64,000 bases of DNA from an uncultured Flavobacteriales bacterium. Lineage in GTDB: Bacteria > Bacteroidota > Bacteroidia > Flavobacteriales_G > Salibacteraceae. Location: NCBI GenBank assembly GCA_905181855.1, contig CAJIZE010000005.1, positions 1 through 64,000 on the forward strand. The letters are read 5' to 3'. Of the stretch, positions 45,045-53,759 are shown one piece after another. The position numbers and the translations under genes are program-made. Each line of letters begins with the position of its first letter. Positions within the stretch are counted from its first letter, which is position 1. A model generated the notes under the pieces. It made no database searches. It had not been told where the DNA came from and saw nothing but the letters and a program-made list of their open reading frames with translations.

Positions 45045-46748
45045 ATGGAGTTATTAGATTGGTTTGTGATGTTAAGCACCCTTTTTGGGATAGTGATTTA
45101 CGGGGTTGTGAAAACACGTAAAAACGAAAACATACATTCCTACTTTCTAGGTGGCAAATCTATGGGATGGGCAGCCATAGGATTATCGGTAATGGCAACT
45201 CAGGCAAGTGCTATAACGTTTATTTCTACGCCTGGGCAGGCTTATGAAAGTGGGATGGGGTTTGTCCAAAATTATTTTGGTCTTCCGCTAGCACTGATCA
45301 TTGTAGCAGCGGTTTTTATTCCGATATATTACAAGCTAAAAGTATATACCGCATATCAGTACCTAGAGCAAAGGTTTGATTTAAGAACAAGGCTTTTGGC
45401 TGCGTTTTTATTTTTAATTCAAAGGGGGTTAGCAGCGGGAATTACCATTTATGCTCCCGCAATAATATTATCAGCAGCATTGGGTTGGGATTTAACTTAT
45501 ACTATATTATTTGTAGGGATTCTAGTGATAATCTATACTGTTTCAGGAGGCACAAAAGCGGTCAGCTTAACACAGAAATGGCAAATGATGATAATTATGA
45601 TGGGAATGTTCATTGCATTTTTTGTGATACTGAATAAAATCCCTGATGATATCTCGTTTATTGATAGCTTGTCTATAGCAGGTAGCATGGGTAAACTGGA
45701 AATTGTTAATTTTTCATTCGACCCAAGTGTGAGGTATACCTTTTGGACAGGCATTACCGGGGGGCTTTTCTTGGCTCTTTCCTATTTTGGTACGGATCAA
45801 TCTCAAGTTCAAAGATACCTTGGAGGGAAATCAGTAAAGGAAAGTCGATTGGGTTTGATGTTTAATGCCCTTTTAAAGGTGCCTATGCAATTTTTTATAT
45901 TGTTATGTGGTCTTATGGTATTTGTTTTTTTTCAGTTCCAAGAACATCCGGTTCTTTTTGATCAAGCATCAGTAGACAGTGTAAATAAAACGGAATATGC
46001 GGATGAATTTAATGCATTAAACAATCAACATTTAACCCAATTTAAAAAGAAACGACTCGCTATTCAGCAGTTTAACAAAGCAACTGAAGGGTCAGAAAAA
46101 GCTCAACTTAAAGAGGAATTATTAAGGCTTGAAGGTGAATCAAAAGTAATTAGGAATAAAGCCAAAGATGTGGTTAAAACAGCCTTGCCTGGTAACAATG
46201 CTAAGGACTCTGATTATGTATTCCTTTCGTTTATATTAAATTACCTTCCTACAGGTTTGGTTGGTTTGCTATTGGCAGTCATAATATCGGCTGCTATGTC
46301 CTCAACCGCCGGAGAATTGAATGCGTTAGGGTCAACAACATTGATAGATTTTTATCAAAGACTTTATAAAAAAAAGGGATCTGATAAGCATTACGTAATT
46401 GCATCTAAAGCTATTACTGCGTTGTGGGGAGTTATCGCTATAATATTTGCATTATTTGCCAACATGGTTGAAAACCTAATTGAAGCCGTAAATATTTTAG
46501 GGTCACTTTTTTACGGAACAATTTTAGGGATTTTTATGGTAGCATTCTTCTTGAAAAGAGTAGGAGCTAAATCAATTTTTATTTCAGCTATAATCTCCGA
46601 AATAATCGTAATAAGTATTTACGTTTTCTTTGGCGACATCATTGCCTATTTATGGCTTAATATAATAGGCTGCTTATTGGTAATGGCTTTAGCTAGTTCT
46701 CTGGCATTATTTGGTAATAAACCTCTAGTTAGCCCAAAGGTTCATTAA
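45045..46748 (+). CDS. Sodium:solute symporter (SSS family)
   Basis: A 567-residue inner-membrane transporter with about 13-14 helices. Family blocks: YFLGGKSMGWAAIGLSVMATQASAITFISTPGQAYESG, YTVSGGTKAVSLTQKWQ and SYFGTDQSQVQRYLGGKSVKESR, each visible in the N-terminal half. A soluble charged helical insert of roughly 90 residues (about 318-400) separates the helices, as in several Bacteroidota members. Substrate (sugar, sialic acid or other) cannot be told. Its 3' end overlaps the convergent DUF2911 gene by 24 bp. Confidence 0.92.
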   Translation: MELLDWFVMLSTLFGIVIYGVVKTRKNENIHSYFLGGKSMGWAAIGLSVMATQASAITFISTPGQAYESGMGFVQNYFGLPLALIIVAAVFIPIYYKLKVYTAYQYLEQRFDLRTRLLAAFLFLIQRGLAAGITIYAPAIILSAALGWDLTYTILFVGILVIIYTVSGGTKAVSLTQKWQMMIIMMGMFIAFFVILNKIPDDISFIDSLSIAGSMGKLEIVNFSFDPSVRYTFWTGITGGLFLALSYFGTDQSQVQRYLGGKSVKESRLGLMFNALLKVPMQFFILLCGLMVFVFFQFQEHPVLFDQASVDSVNKTEYADEFNALNNQHLTQFKKKRLAIQQFNKATEGSEKAQLKEELLRLEGESKVIRNKAKDVVKTALPGNNAKDSDYVFLSFILNYLPTGLVGLLLAVIISAAMSSTAGELNALGSTTLIDFYQRLYKKKGSDKHYVIASKAITALWGVIAIIFALFANMVENLIEAVNILGSLFYGTILGIFMVAFFLKRVGAKSIFISAIISEIIVISIYVFFGDIIAYLWLNIIGCLLVMALASSLALFGNKPLVSPKVH

Positions 46749-47585
46749 ATCATCTATTTCATTTTCAATCTTATCTGATTCAACTTTTGACAATGATTCA
46801 TCATTTTGTAAAAGACTAAGGCTCTCCTTAGCGATGTTTAATGCTCCTGGTAGGTCACCAATCTTCTGCATTATTTTAGCAAGAAGAATTGCGTTTACAT
46901 GATTTATATCTCCTTCATATGCAACAATTGCCCATTCAACTGCTTCTTTCAAGTTTTGATTTGAATCGAAACAATATTGTGCAGCAAATTTAAATTTTTC
47001 AGTCTCATTTTTATCTGCCTTCTCAATGTCTACTCTAATTTTATTAATTAATTCAGAATCATCAACAGAAAACGACAATTGAAAAGCCTGGTTACCAATC
47101 ACGATAATAACACTACTGAAATTGATTCCACCTTGATAGGGCATAATAGCAAAATCCTGTCCTTGGATTGAACATTCGAAAGATGGTAATTTTTCCAATT
47201 GAAAGATGTTAATCGGTATTTTTGAATCTTTTTCTGAATCTGCTTTTAAACTATAATATTCAGTTTGAAGAGTCAAACTATAGGTGCCATCTTCACCAAC
47301 TTTAATTCCTCCAACATAGTTTCCTTTTACTAAAGTTTTTTCTTCATTAAATAATAAATCTTTATTGGTTCTTACAATAAAATTGGTTTTTCCTCCAGGG
47401 TAAAATATTCCTCTATCGTCAGCTAAGTTTTCGATTAAATCTTCAATAATAGATGCTTTGTATGTAAATGAGATTTCAGCAGAACCAACTTGTTGAGTGA
47501 CAGTAAAAGAAGGGCTATTTCCTGGTAACTGAGCAAAAAGTACTGAACTGGACAATAAAAGAAAAAAAGTTATAGTTGATTTCAT
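46725..47585 (-). CDS. Exported DUF2911-family protein
   Basis: 286 residues with a signal peptide (MKSTITFFLLLSSSVLFAQ). SPSFTVTQQVGSAEISFTY and KVGEDGTYSLTLQTEYYSL match the beta domain of DUF2911 proteins, and the C-terminal third is helical and TPR-like (FKFAAQYCFDSNQNLKEAV, NAILLAKIMQKIGDLPGAL). Function of the family is unknown. It lies 48 bp downstream of the RiPP partner gene on the same strand, so it may be transcribed with that cluster; this is inference. Confidence 0.75.
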   Translation of the reverse strand: MKSTITFFLLLSSSVLFAQLPGNSPSFTVTQQVGSAEISFTYKASIIEDLIENLADDRGIFYPGGKTNFIVRTNKDLLFNEEKTLVKGNYVGGIKVGEDGTYSLTLQTEYYSLKADSEKDSKIPINIFQLEKLPSFECSIQGQDFAIMPYQGGINFSSVIIVIGNQAFQLSFSVDDSELINKIRVDIEKADKNETEKFKFAAQYCFDSNQNLKEAVEWAIVAYEGDINHVNAILLAKIMQKIGDLPGALNIAKESLSLLQNDESLSKVESDKIENEIDDLMNLWAN

Positions 47586-47633
47586 AGAAAAGTTTTTGTT
47601 AAGCGGGCAAATCTAACGAATTATTAGCCGCAG

Positions 47634-48377
47634 CTAAACACTAAAAACGATGCCTTTTTTATTCAATTCTTTTAACCAAGCTAAACTCGAAAGTATCTGC
47701 GCATCGGTGATTGCAACATTTTGTGCGCTTAAAGTATTTACTAATGTCGACTCAAATAATCTTGTTGAATTACTCTGTAATTCGCTTAAAAACAAGTATC
47801 CAAATATTGATAATTCTTCAAAGTGCACCTTATGCGTCCTTAAATTTCGATATATCAAAATAGGATATTGGCCTAGGTTGGTATTCCATTGTTTAAATGG
47901 CTTATTATGAAGAGGATGCTGTAAAACAATTAATTTGTGGTAAGGATTCACAAAATACGGTTGTGCAATAGAGTCTATTTTATACAACTTTGGCAGCTCA
48001 ATATTGGTCATGGTATGAATTTCAATTTCGAGCCATTCAAAAAGAAGTAATTCAGGTAAAAAAGTATGAGCTAATTTGTATGCAGAATTTTCATCGTTTA
48101 CATAATCAATTAGCTCTTTTGGCATTTTCCATACCTGAGTGTTTTTACAGTTATGCTCCTTAAAAAAATCATTACATAAATTAAAAAAATCTTCATTTCC
48201 AAGAATCTTTTTAGTAATAGGAAAAGCCTGACCTAATATGTCCTTAATGACATTGTATACCAATCTTCTGTACTGCGGAATTCTTTCAAGTCGCGCCTCA
48301 GTTAAACCAGTTGAGTCGCCTGTTCTGGTATAATTAGCAAGTTTTTGCTGTGCAAGAGAAGTTGTTTCTTTAAGCAT
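47634..48377 (-). CDS. hvfC: DUF2063 partner protein of the MNIO RiPP enzyme (HvfC/BufC-like)
   Basis: 247 residues. The N-terminal DUF2063 domain shows LTEARLERIPQYRRLVYNVIKDILGQAFPITKKILG and FFNLCNDFFKEH, the pattern of the putative DNA-binding DUF2063/HvfC family. A C-terminal winged-helix-like region follows. In characterised RiPP clusters this protein binds the leader or precursor peptide and assists the DUF692 enzyme. Its start overlaps the end of the enzyme gene by 8 bp, so the two are made together. No metal-binding motif of its own is evident. Confidence 0.88.
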   Translation of the reverse strand: MLKETTSLAQQKLANYTRTGDSTGLTEARLERIPQYRRLVYNVIKDILGQAFPITKKILGNEDFFNLCNDFFKEHNCKNTQVWKMPKELIDYVNDENSAYKLAHTFLPELLLFEWLEIEIHTMTNIELPKLYKIDSIAQPYFVNPYHKLIVLQHPLHNKPFKQWNTNLGQYPILIYRNLRTHKVHFEELSIFGYLFLSELQSNSTRLFESTLVNTLSAQNVAITDAQILSSLAWLKELNKKGIVFSV

Positions 48378-49224
48378 TAACTTTTATTTTATTCCAATGT
48401 TTAGAAGTGATTTCTTTAATCTGCTGTATCTCTTTTTGTAATGATTCCATGTTAGGGATATTGAAATCGCGCTCTAATAAAATTGGAACTTCAGGTAACT
48501 TAGGTAATGACCAATTCAACAGGTCGTAAACAGGTTCAATAATGGGTTGTCCATGGGTATCAATAATTAAATCATCACTGATTTTATCATGACCTGCAAT
48601 ATGCATGTATGCCACTTCATTAAGAGGTAAATTATCAATAAAATTATGTTCATTGTAATTATGATTGAATGCATTTACGTAAACATTATTAATGTCCAAA
48701 AGCATTTTACAGCCTGATCTAGTCACTATTTCTTTTATAAATTCTGATTCAGAAATTTTAGGAGCGAGCGGTGTGTAATACGATACATTTTCAATAACCA
48801 AATGCATTTCTAAAATGTCTTGTACTTGCTTGATTCTTTCTATAACATGATTCACTGCATCTTCAGTAAAAGGGATAGGAAGTAAGTCATACAAATGAGC
48901 ATTATCGCACTTAGAATATGATAAATGCTCAGAATAAATTTGAATGTTGAATTCGTTAAGGAATGATTTTATTTTTTTAAGAAACGGTATGTCCAATTCG
49001 TCCGGCGAACCAATACTTAATGATAGTCCATGAGCGGATATAGGAAAATTGGCAGCTATTTGTTCAAGTTTATCACGCCAATAGCCACCCATGTCAATCC
49101 AGTTTTCGGGAGCAAGCTCCACAAAATCAGGTTTTAAAATAGGGTTTGATTCTTTTGATAAAGCAATTGTTTCATCTGCAATATCTCTTCTGAATCCTAA
49201 TCCAACTCCTCTAATTTTATTCAT
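48370..49224 (-). CDS. hvfB: MNIO (DUF692) iron-dependent RiPP-modifying enzyme (HvfB/BufB-like)
   Basis: 284 residues from the ATG at 49224; a TTG at 49230 is in frame but lies in the U-tract of the upstream hairpin. The DUF692 TIM barrel begins with GVGLGFRRDIA. Probable iron ligands are seen in ISAHGLSLS, YSEHLSYS, VIENVSYY, LLDINNVYVNAFNH, YMHIAGH, IDTHGQP and LLERDF, the same order of His/Glu/Asp as in MbnB and HvfB. These enzymes use a multinuclear iron centre and O2 to oxidise cysteines of a precursor into heterocyclic, copper-binding groups. Here the substrate is the adjacent KCGEGKCG precursor. Confidence 0.93.
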   Translation of the reverse strand: MNKIRGVGLGFRRDIADETIALSKESNPILKPDFVELAPENWIDMGGYWRDKLEQIAANFPISAHGLSLSIGSPDELDIPFLKKIKSFLNEFNIQIYSEHLSYSKCDNAHLYDLLPIPFTEDAVNHVIERIKQVQDILEMHLVIENVSYYTPLAPKISESEFIKEIVTRSGCKMLLDINNVYVNAFNHNYNEHNFIDNLPLNEVAYMHIAGHDKISDDLIIDTHGQPIIEPVYDLLNWSLPKLPEVPILLERDFNIPNMESLQKEIQQIKEITSKHWNKIKVNA

Positions 49225-49228
49225 AGGC

Positions 49229-49255
49229 AAAAAAAAGATGGGACAAGCCCATCTT
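49229..49255 (-). terminator. Hairpin with U-tract between RiPP precursor and enzyme genes
   Basis: In minus-strand RNA, AAGAUGGG (49255-49248) pairs perfectly over 8 bp with CCCAUCUU (49242-49235) around loop CUUGU, followed by six more U (49234-49229). It lies 26 bp after the precursor stop and ends 4 bases before the enzyme ATG at 49224. It should act as a partial terminator or mRNA stabiliser that lowers enzyme expression relative to precursor. Confidence 0.82.
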
Positions 49256-49280
49256 CATTTTATCGTTATAGTTAAGTGAA

Positions 49281-49670
49281 TTACATTCCACATTTACCTT
49301 CACCACACTTATGTTCTCCTGATTTGCTTTCGCCTTCAGTTTTTTCTGCTTTTTTCTCAGCTTTCTTTTCTTCGCCACATTTTCCTTCGCCACATTTGCT
49401 TTCGCCTGTTTTAGATTCTTCAGCTTGTTCTCCTTCAGCTTTTTTCTCTTCACCACATTTACCTTCACCACATTTTAATTCAATATCGGTGTTGTTGAAA
49501 ATACTTGGTGCGGCATCATTAAGACCTAAAACATCTGAACGCAATTCAGCTCCTGTGCCTAAATCAGTTGAAGTAAATAAATTTTCTGCACTTGCAGGAT
49601 TAGCGATTAATCCTAATGCGCCTAACGCTAGTGCACTAGCCGCAAGGCTTTTTAAATTTTTGTTTTCCAT
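49281..49670 (-). CDS. hvfA: RiPP precursor with signal peptide and three KCGEGKCG repeats (HvfA/BufA-like)
   Basis: 129 residues. A signal peptide (LAASALALGALGLIANPASA, cleavage near A28) is followed by a linker and a Lys/Glu-rich tail with three KCGEGKCG units at 66-73, 92-99 and 121-128, giving six cysteines, each unit with the EGKCG core. Spacers are charged (EEKKAEGEQAEESKTGES; EEKKAEKKAEKTEGESKSGE). No other cysteine occurs. EGKCG motifs define HvfA-type precursors that a DUF692 enzyme modifies, and the enzyme gene follows directly. The signal peptide stays as leader and directs export to the periplasm. Likely role: binding or buffering copper. The neighbouring genes make the call firm. 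Confidence 0.9.
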   Translation of the reverse strand: MENKNLKSLAASALALGALGLIANPASAENLFTSTDLGTGAELRSDVLGLNDAAPSIFNNTDIELKCGEGKCGEEKKAEGEQAEESKTGESKCGEGKCGEEKKAEKKAEKTEGESKSGEHKCGEGKCGM

Positions 49671-49690
49671 AGCTTTTGTTTGATTTTGTC

Positions 49691-49698
49691 TAAAAGTA
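49691..49698 (-). promoter_or_regulatory. Weak -7-like element before the RiPP precursor
   Basis: TACTTTTA on the minus strand is one base off TAnnTTTG, about 20 bp before the ATG at 49670. No -33 TTG is seen. The departure from consensus would also fit use of an alternative sigma factor. Confidence 0.3.
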
Positions 49699-49771
49699 TA
49701 AAATATTTAGTTAAAAGTAAGAACTTATTTTTTTGAAAATGTCAGACCAATTGCATTACAACTACAAATGG

Positions 49772-51631
49772 CTATTGGTATAATTCGGCTAATTCTATCC
49801 ATATGACTGACTTAATTTCTATTTCTTCTGAAATTTTAGATAGCTCTTCAATTTTGCTTACAAGCTCTTCACTTGGCAGGTTTCCAGAAGAAATCTCTTC
49901 ATTTAGCAGGCCTTTTTTATTCTCCAGCACAGGGATTTCTTTATCAAGGGTTTCAAACTTAAGCTTGTCTTTATAAGTGAGTTTGTTTTTAGATTCTTTT
50001 TTTGGCTTTTCAACTTTAGGGGATATATTTTTTGTTTTGGTAGCCTGAAGCTTAGCAAGTTTTAAAGATTCACGATAATCTGAATATTTGCCTACGTGAT
50101 CTTTAATTTTTTCGTCTCCTTCAAATACAAAAGTATGATCAGCAACTTTGTCAAGTAAATATCGATCATGAGTAACTAGAACTACACAACCTATGAATGA
50201 TTTAATATAGTCCTCGAGAATCGATAAAGTAATGATATCAAGGTCGTTGGTTGGCTCATCGAGAATTAAAAAATTTGGATTGCTCATTAGAACCGAAACT
50301 AAGTACAAACGCCTTTTTTCTCCTCCACTTAAGGTAGAAACGAATTTGTGTTGTTCTTTTCTATTGAATAAAAATTTTTCAAGTAGTCTTGCTGCATCTA
50401 CTGTTTTGCCATCTTTTTGTTCAATGACTTCGGCTATGTCTCTAAGCACTTCTATTACACGAACGTCTTTTTTTAGTTTTAACCCTGCTTGGTTAAAAAT
50501 GCCAATAGATACAGTTTCGCCAACTACTACTTTACCGGTATCGGATTGTTCAGTGCCCGTTATTATGTTCAGAAGTGTTGTTTTTCCTGCCCCATTTTTC
50601 CCCGCTATTCCTACTTTTTCGCCTTTTTGAAATTTGTAATTGAAATTACTGAAAAGCATTTTATCGTCATAAGATTTACTTATGTTATGTAGTTCTATGA
50701 TTTTGTTTCCTAACCTTTCAGGTTTAAAGTCTATTGCAATTGATTCTTCATTTAAGTTTTTTGACGCTTCTTGTTTTATTCCGTCAAAATTGTCCACCCG
50801 CGCCTTCGACTTGGTAGTTCTCGCTTTCGGTTGTCTTCTTATCCAATCAAGTTCTTTTCTGAAAACATTTTTGGCCTTTTCTAAGTTTACGGAGTCGTTT
50901 GCTTGTCTTTCAGCTTTACGTGTTAAATAATAAGTAAAGTTCCCTTGATAAGAGTATAACTGTTCGTTGTCTATTTCAATGATGTTATCACATACATTTT
51001 CTAAAAAATAGCGATCGTGAGTAACCATGAGCAAACTAACGTTTGATGCCGATAGAAATTTCTCGAGCCATTCGATCATTTCTAAATCAAGGTGGTTGGT
51101 TGGTTCATCAAGAATAATTAAATCTGGATTTGAAAAAAGTATGGCTGCTAGAGCAATTCTTTTTTCTTCCCCTCCTGATAATTTAGTAGCCAATCTGTGT
51201 ACATCATGCAAATTGAGAACACCTAAAATTTGAGTAATTTTTGATTCTGTATCCCATAATTTTAGCCGGTCCATTTCAGGAATAAGATTCTCAATTGCCT
51301 TAAAGTCTTCTGTATGAATGGCAATTTCGTATTCACGCAATACTTTTATTGAAGGAATTTCTGATTGAAGTACATTTTCAAGAATAGTTTTGGCCCCGTT
51401 TATTTTTGGATCTTGATCTAATATTGCTACTGTTATGTCTTTCCTGAAAGTTACTTTACCAGTATCAGGTGGTTCAATTCCCGCAATAATTTTAAGCAAA
51501 CTGGTTTTACCAGTGCCATTTTTTGCGACCAAGGCAGTTTTCTGTCCTTTCTGAATTCCGAATGAAATTTCATTGAAAAGTAGACGGTCTCCATACCTCT
51601 TACTTACGTCTTCTACTGATAGTAAATTCAT
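49772..51631 (-). CDS. ABC-F family ATPase, Uup-like
   Basis: A 619-residue soluble protein with two complete ABC domains: Walker A AKNGTGKTS and AGKNGAGKTT, signatures KLSGGEEKR and TLSGGEKRR, and Walker [12 protein letters not shown] and [11 protein letters not shown]. The linker DWIRRQPKARTTKSKARVDNF and a C-terminal coiled coil (TYKDKLKFETLDKEIPVLEN) are marks of the Uup group. Uup proteins act on ribosomes and affect transposon excision and replication-fork stability. Unlike the ABC-F at 23465-25075, both ATP sites are intact. Confidence 0.94.
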   Translation of the reverse strand: MNLLSVEDVSKRYGDRLLFNEISFGIQKGQKTALVAKNGTGKTSLLKIIAGIEPPDTGKVTFRKDITVAILDQDPKINGAKTILENVLQSEIPSIKVLREYEIAIHTEDFKAIENLIPEMDRLKLWDTESKITQILGVLNLHDVHRLATKLSGGEEKRIALAAILFSNPDLIILDEPTNHLDLEMIEWLEKFLSASNVSLLMVTHDRYFLENVCDNIIEIDNEQLYSYQGNFTYYLTRKAERQANDSVNLEKAKNVFRKELDWIRRQPKARTTKSKARVDNFDGIKQEASKNLNEESIAIDFKPERLGNKIIELHNISKSYDDKMLFSNFNYKFQKGEKVGIAGKNGAGKTTLLNIITGTEQSDTGKVVVGETVSIGIFNQAGLKLKKDVRVIEVLRDIAEVIEQKDGKTVDAARLLEKFLFNRKEQHKFVSTLSGGEKRRLYLVSVLMSNPNFLILDEPTNDLDIITLSILEDYIKSFIGCVVLVTHDRYLLDKVADHTFVFEGDEKIKDHVGKYSDYRESLKLAKLQATKTKNISPKVEKPKKESKNKLTYKDKLKFETLDKEIPVLENKKGLLNEEISSGNLPSEELVSKIEELSKISEEIEIKSVIWIELAELYQ

Positions 51632-51650
51632 CGGGCGAAGCTATAATAAA

Positions 51651-51685
51651 AAGCCCATTCAAACCTATAAGGTGAGGGTGGGCTT
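51651..51685 (-). terminator. Terminator of the S9 peptidase gene
   Basis: AAGCCCA and TGGGCTT (7 bp) enclose a loop that itself contains ACCT/AGGT. On the minus strand the stem is followed by TTTATTAT. It lies about 20 bp past the stop of the peptidase gene and just before the Uup-like gene. Confidence 0.65.
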
Positions 51686-51704
51686 AAAGAATAGTTGTTA
51701 ATTT

Positions 51705-53627
51705 TTATTTGGTTGTTTTATCGCCAATATGCGTGTTTAGAAACTCAATCATTGATTCGTGAAATTCAAATTTATTTTCTTCATTTCTAAAACCATGACC
51801 TTCGTTTTCTTTTACTAAATATTGAACACTGGTTCCTTTTGCTTTTAATGCTTCAACCATTTGATCGCTTTCTGCTTTGTTTACTCGTGGATCTTTCGCT
51901 CCTTGAGCAATAAACAATGGCGATGTAATTTTATCAGCATTTAAAGCTGGCGAAAAAGCTGCCATCATTGAACTATCGCTTTTGGGATGACCTACCATTT
52001 CGTACATCATTCCTAGGTACTGCTCCCAGTAAGGAGGGATTGTGTTCATAAACGAAAAGAGATTTGAAACACCGACATAGTCAACACCACATGCATACAA
52101 ATCAGGAGTATAGCAGAGTCCCGCTAAAGTAGCATAACCACCATAAGAAGCACCATAAATAGCGATTCGAGTGGGGTCAGCAATTTCTTGATCAATTAGC
52201 CATTGAGCGCCGTCTGTAACATCATTCTGCATGTTTTGTCCCCATTGCTTAAAAGATGCCTCCCAAAAACTTTTACCGTAGCCTGTGGATCCTCTAAAAT
52301 TCATTTGCAAAACCGCAAACCCACGATTAGCTAAAAATTGTACTTCAGGATTAAAACCCCAATTATCTCTGGCCCATGGCCCGCCATGAACATTTACAAC
52401 AACTGGTAAATTTTTAGCCTCTGTACCTTTCGGAAGTGTTAAATATCCATTAATTGTTAATCCATCACGCGATTGATATTTTATAGGTGTCATTTCGGTC
52501 ATTTGATTTTCATCTAACCAAGGGCTAATGTCAACCAGTTTATCAAGTTGGTTATTGGCTTTATCATAAAAGTAATAGCTACCTCTTGTTTTATCGGAAT
52601 AAGATCGAACGATATATTTGTCCTCAGCCTTGTTAGCCGAACCGATTCCTACCTCATAACCTAGTAATTTACTTTCAATGGATTCCATCATGTTTTTAGT
52701 CTCATCGTCAAGGTATTTCCGGTATCTTTTGTCCGTAGTATATGAAATTGCGGTAAGCACTTTTCTTTTGTTTGAGTAGGCTATGTAGCTTACATCAACT
52801 TCTGGGTGTTCAAATAGTATTTTAGTTTCTTTACCGGTTTCAAGGTCAAAAACAACAGCTACACTTTTATCTCTTCCAATATTAGATGTTGCATAAAGGT
52901 TCTTGTTGTCGAAGGTGAAAAGCTGAGGAGAAAGGGACTCTTTGAAATTGGTTGTAATTACTGTCTTGAATTCCGAGTTTTCATCAACCCGGTGAAGAAG
53001 GGAAGTGTTAACACCATCAGTGGTAATTGCGATTCGTAGTTTGCCTTCATGGTCCGTCATCCAACTTGAAATGTTTCCGGGGTTTTCGAACAAAATTTCC
53101 AATTGACCAGTATTAATATTTAATCTATACGGATCAAAAATTTGAGGGCTCCGTTTATTTAATGCAACTAAAATGTAGTCATCAATTCCTTCTAACTCAT
53201 CAAGTAATCTAGTCATTACTCCGTCAAAAGCTGTTAGTTCTTGATAGCTTTCACCATCAATATCAACACCAAAGAGGGCGAAATTCTCATCACCATCATT
53301 GTCTTTAATAAATAAAATCCGATTGTTGTTGGCCCACATATAACCTGATATGTCACGCTCAGTAACACTAGTAATTCTAGTTTTTTCGTCGGATCCAATT
53401 TTTTGAACAAATACGTTCATCCTGCTTTTGTAGGGGGCCATAAACGCCATGTAATCTCCATTTGGCGAGATTTGATAACTGGAGCTTTCAGAGTTTTTAA
53501 AAAAGTCTTGTAAAGGAACTTCAGGAGTATTCATTTTTTGTAATTTTGTTGATTCTGAGTTCTCACATCCAATAATGCTAACAATTAACCCAAAACCGAT
53601 TATTAATTTAAAGAGATTTTTTTTCAT
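51705..53627 (-). CDS. S9C-type prolyl oligopeptidase family lipoprotein
   Basis: About 640 residues from the ATG at 53627: MKKNLFKLIIGFGLIVSIIGC is a lipoprotein signal, and the earlier in-frame start at 53666 adds only 13 residues before it. A beta-propeller (SPNGDYMAFMAPYKSRMNV, RILFIKDNDGDENF) precedes the alpha/beta-hydrolase domain with serine in YGASYGGYATLAG, aspartate in AKDPRVN and histidine in NEGHGFRN. It fits acylaminoacyl/dipeptidyl-peptidase-type S9 enzymes acting on peptides in the periplasm or at the surface. Monocistronic. Confidence 0.92.
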   Translation of the reverse strand: MKKNLFKLIIGFGLIVSIIGCENSESTKLQKMNTPEVPLQDFFKNSESSSYQISPNGDYMAFMAPYKSRMNVFVQKIGSDEKTRITSVTERDISGYMWANNNRILFIKDNDGDENFALFGVDIDGESYQELTAFDGVMTRLLDELEGIDDYILVALNKRSPQIFDPYRLNINTGQLEILFENPGNISSWMTDHEGKLRIAITTDGVNTSLLHRVDENSEFKTVITTNFKESLSPQLFTFDNKNLYATSNIGRDKSVAVVFDLETGKETKILFEHPEVDVSYIAYSNKRKVLTAISYTTDKRYRKYLDDETKNMMESIESKLLGYEVGIGSANKAEDKYIVRSYSDKTRGSYYFYDKANNQLDKLVDISPWLDENQMTEMTPIKYQSRDGLTINGYLTLPKGTEAKNLPVVVNVHGGPWARDNWGFNPEVQFLANRGFAVLQMNFRGSTGYGKSFWEASFKQWGQNMQNDVTDGAQWLIDQEIADPTRIAIYGASYGGYATLAGLCYTPDLYACGVDYVGVSNLFSFMNTIPPYWEQYLGMMYEMVGHPKSDSSMMAAFSPALNADKITSPLFIAQGAKDPRVNKAESDQMVEALKAKGTSVQYLVKENEGHGFRNEENKFEFHESMIEFLNTHIGDKTTK

Positions 53628-53759
53628 TATAACAATTTTTTCAAATGTAAAATTTAGCATTAACAATTCGCCACCACTTATGTATTTTAGGAATCAGAAA
53701 CACCCATTATTAGACTAGATTAGTCCAAATTATGATTTAATAATATTTTTTAGGAAGGC

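Noticed and set aside
49290-49480. Short DNA repeats that could suggest a CRISPR or tandem array
   Set aside because: Repeats follow codons of KCGEGKCG and differ in spacer length and sequence; there are no direct repeats of CRISPR size and no cas genes.
49276-49683. Plus-strand Ser/Pro/His-rich ORF
   Set aside because: It is the exact antisense of the repeated RiPP precursor; its repeats come from the KCGEGKCG codons on the real strand.
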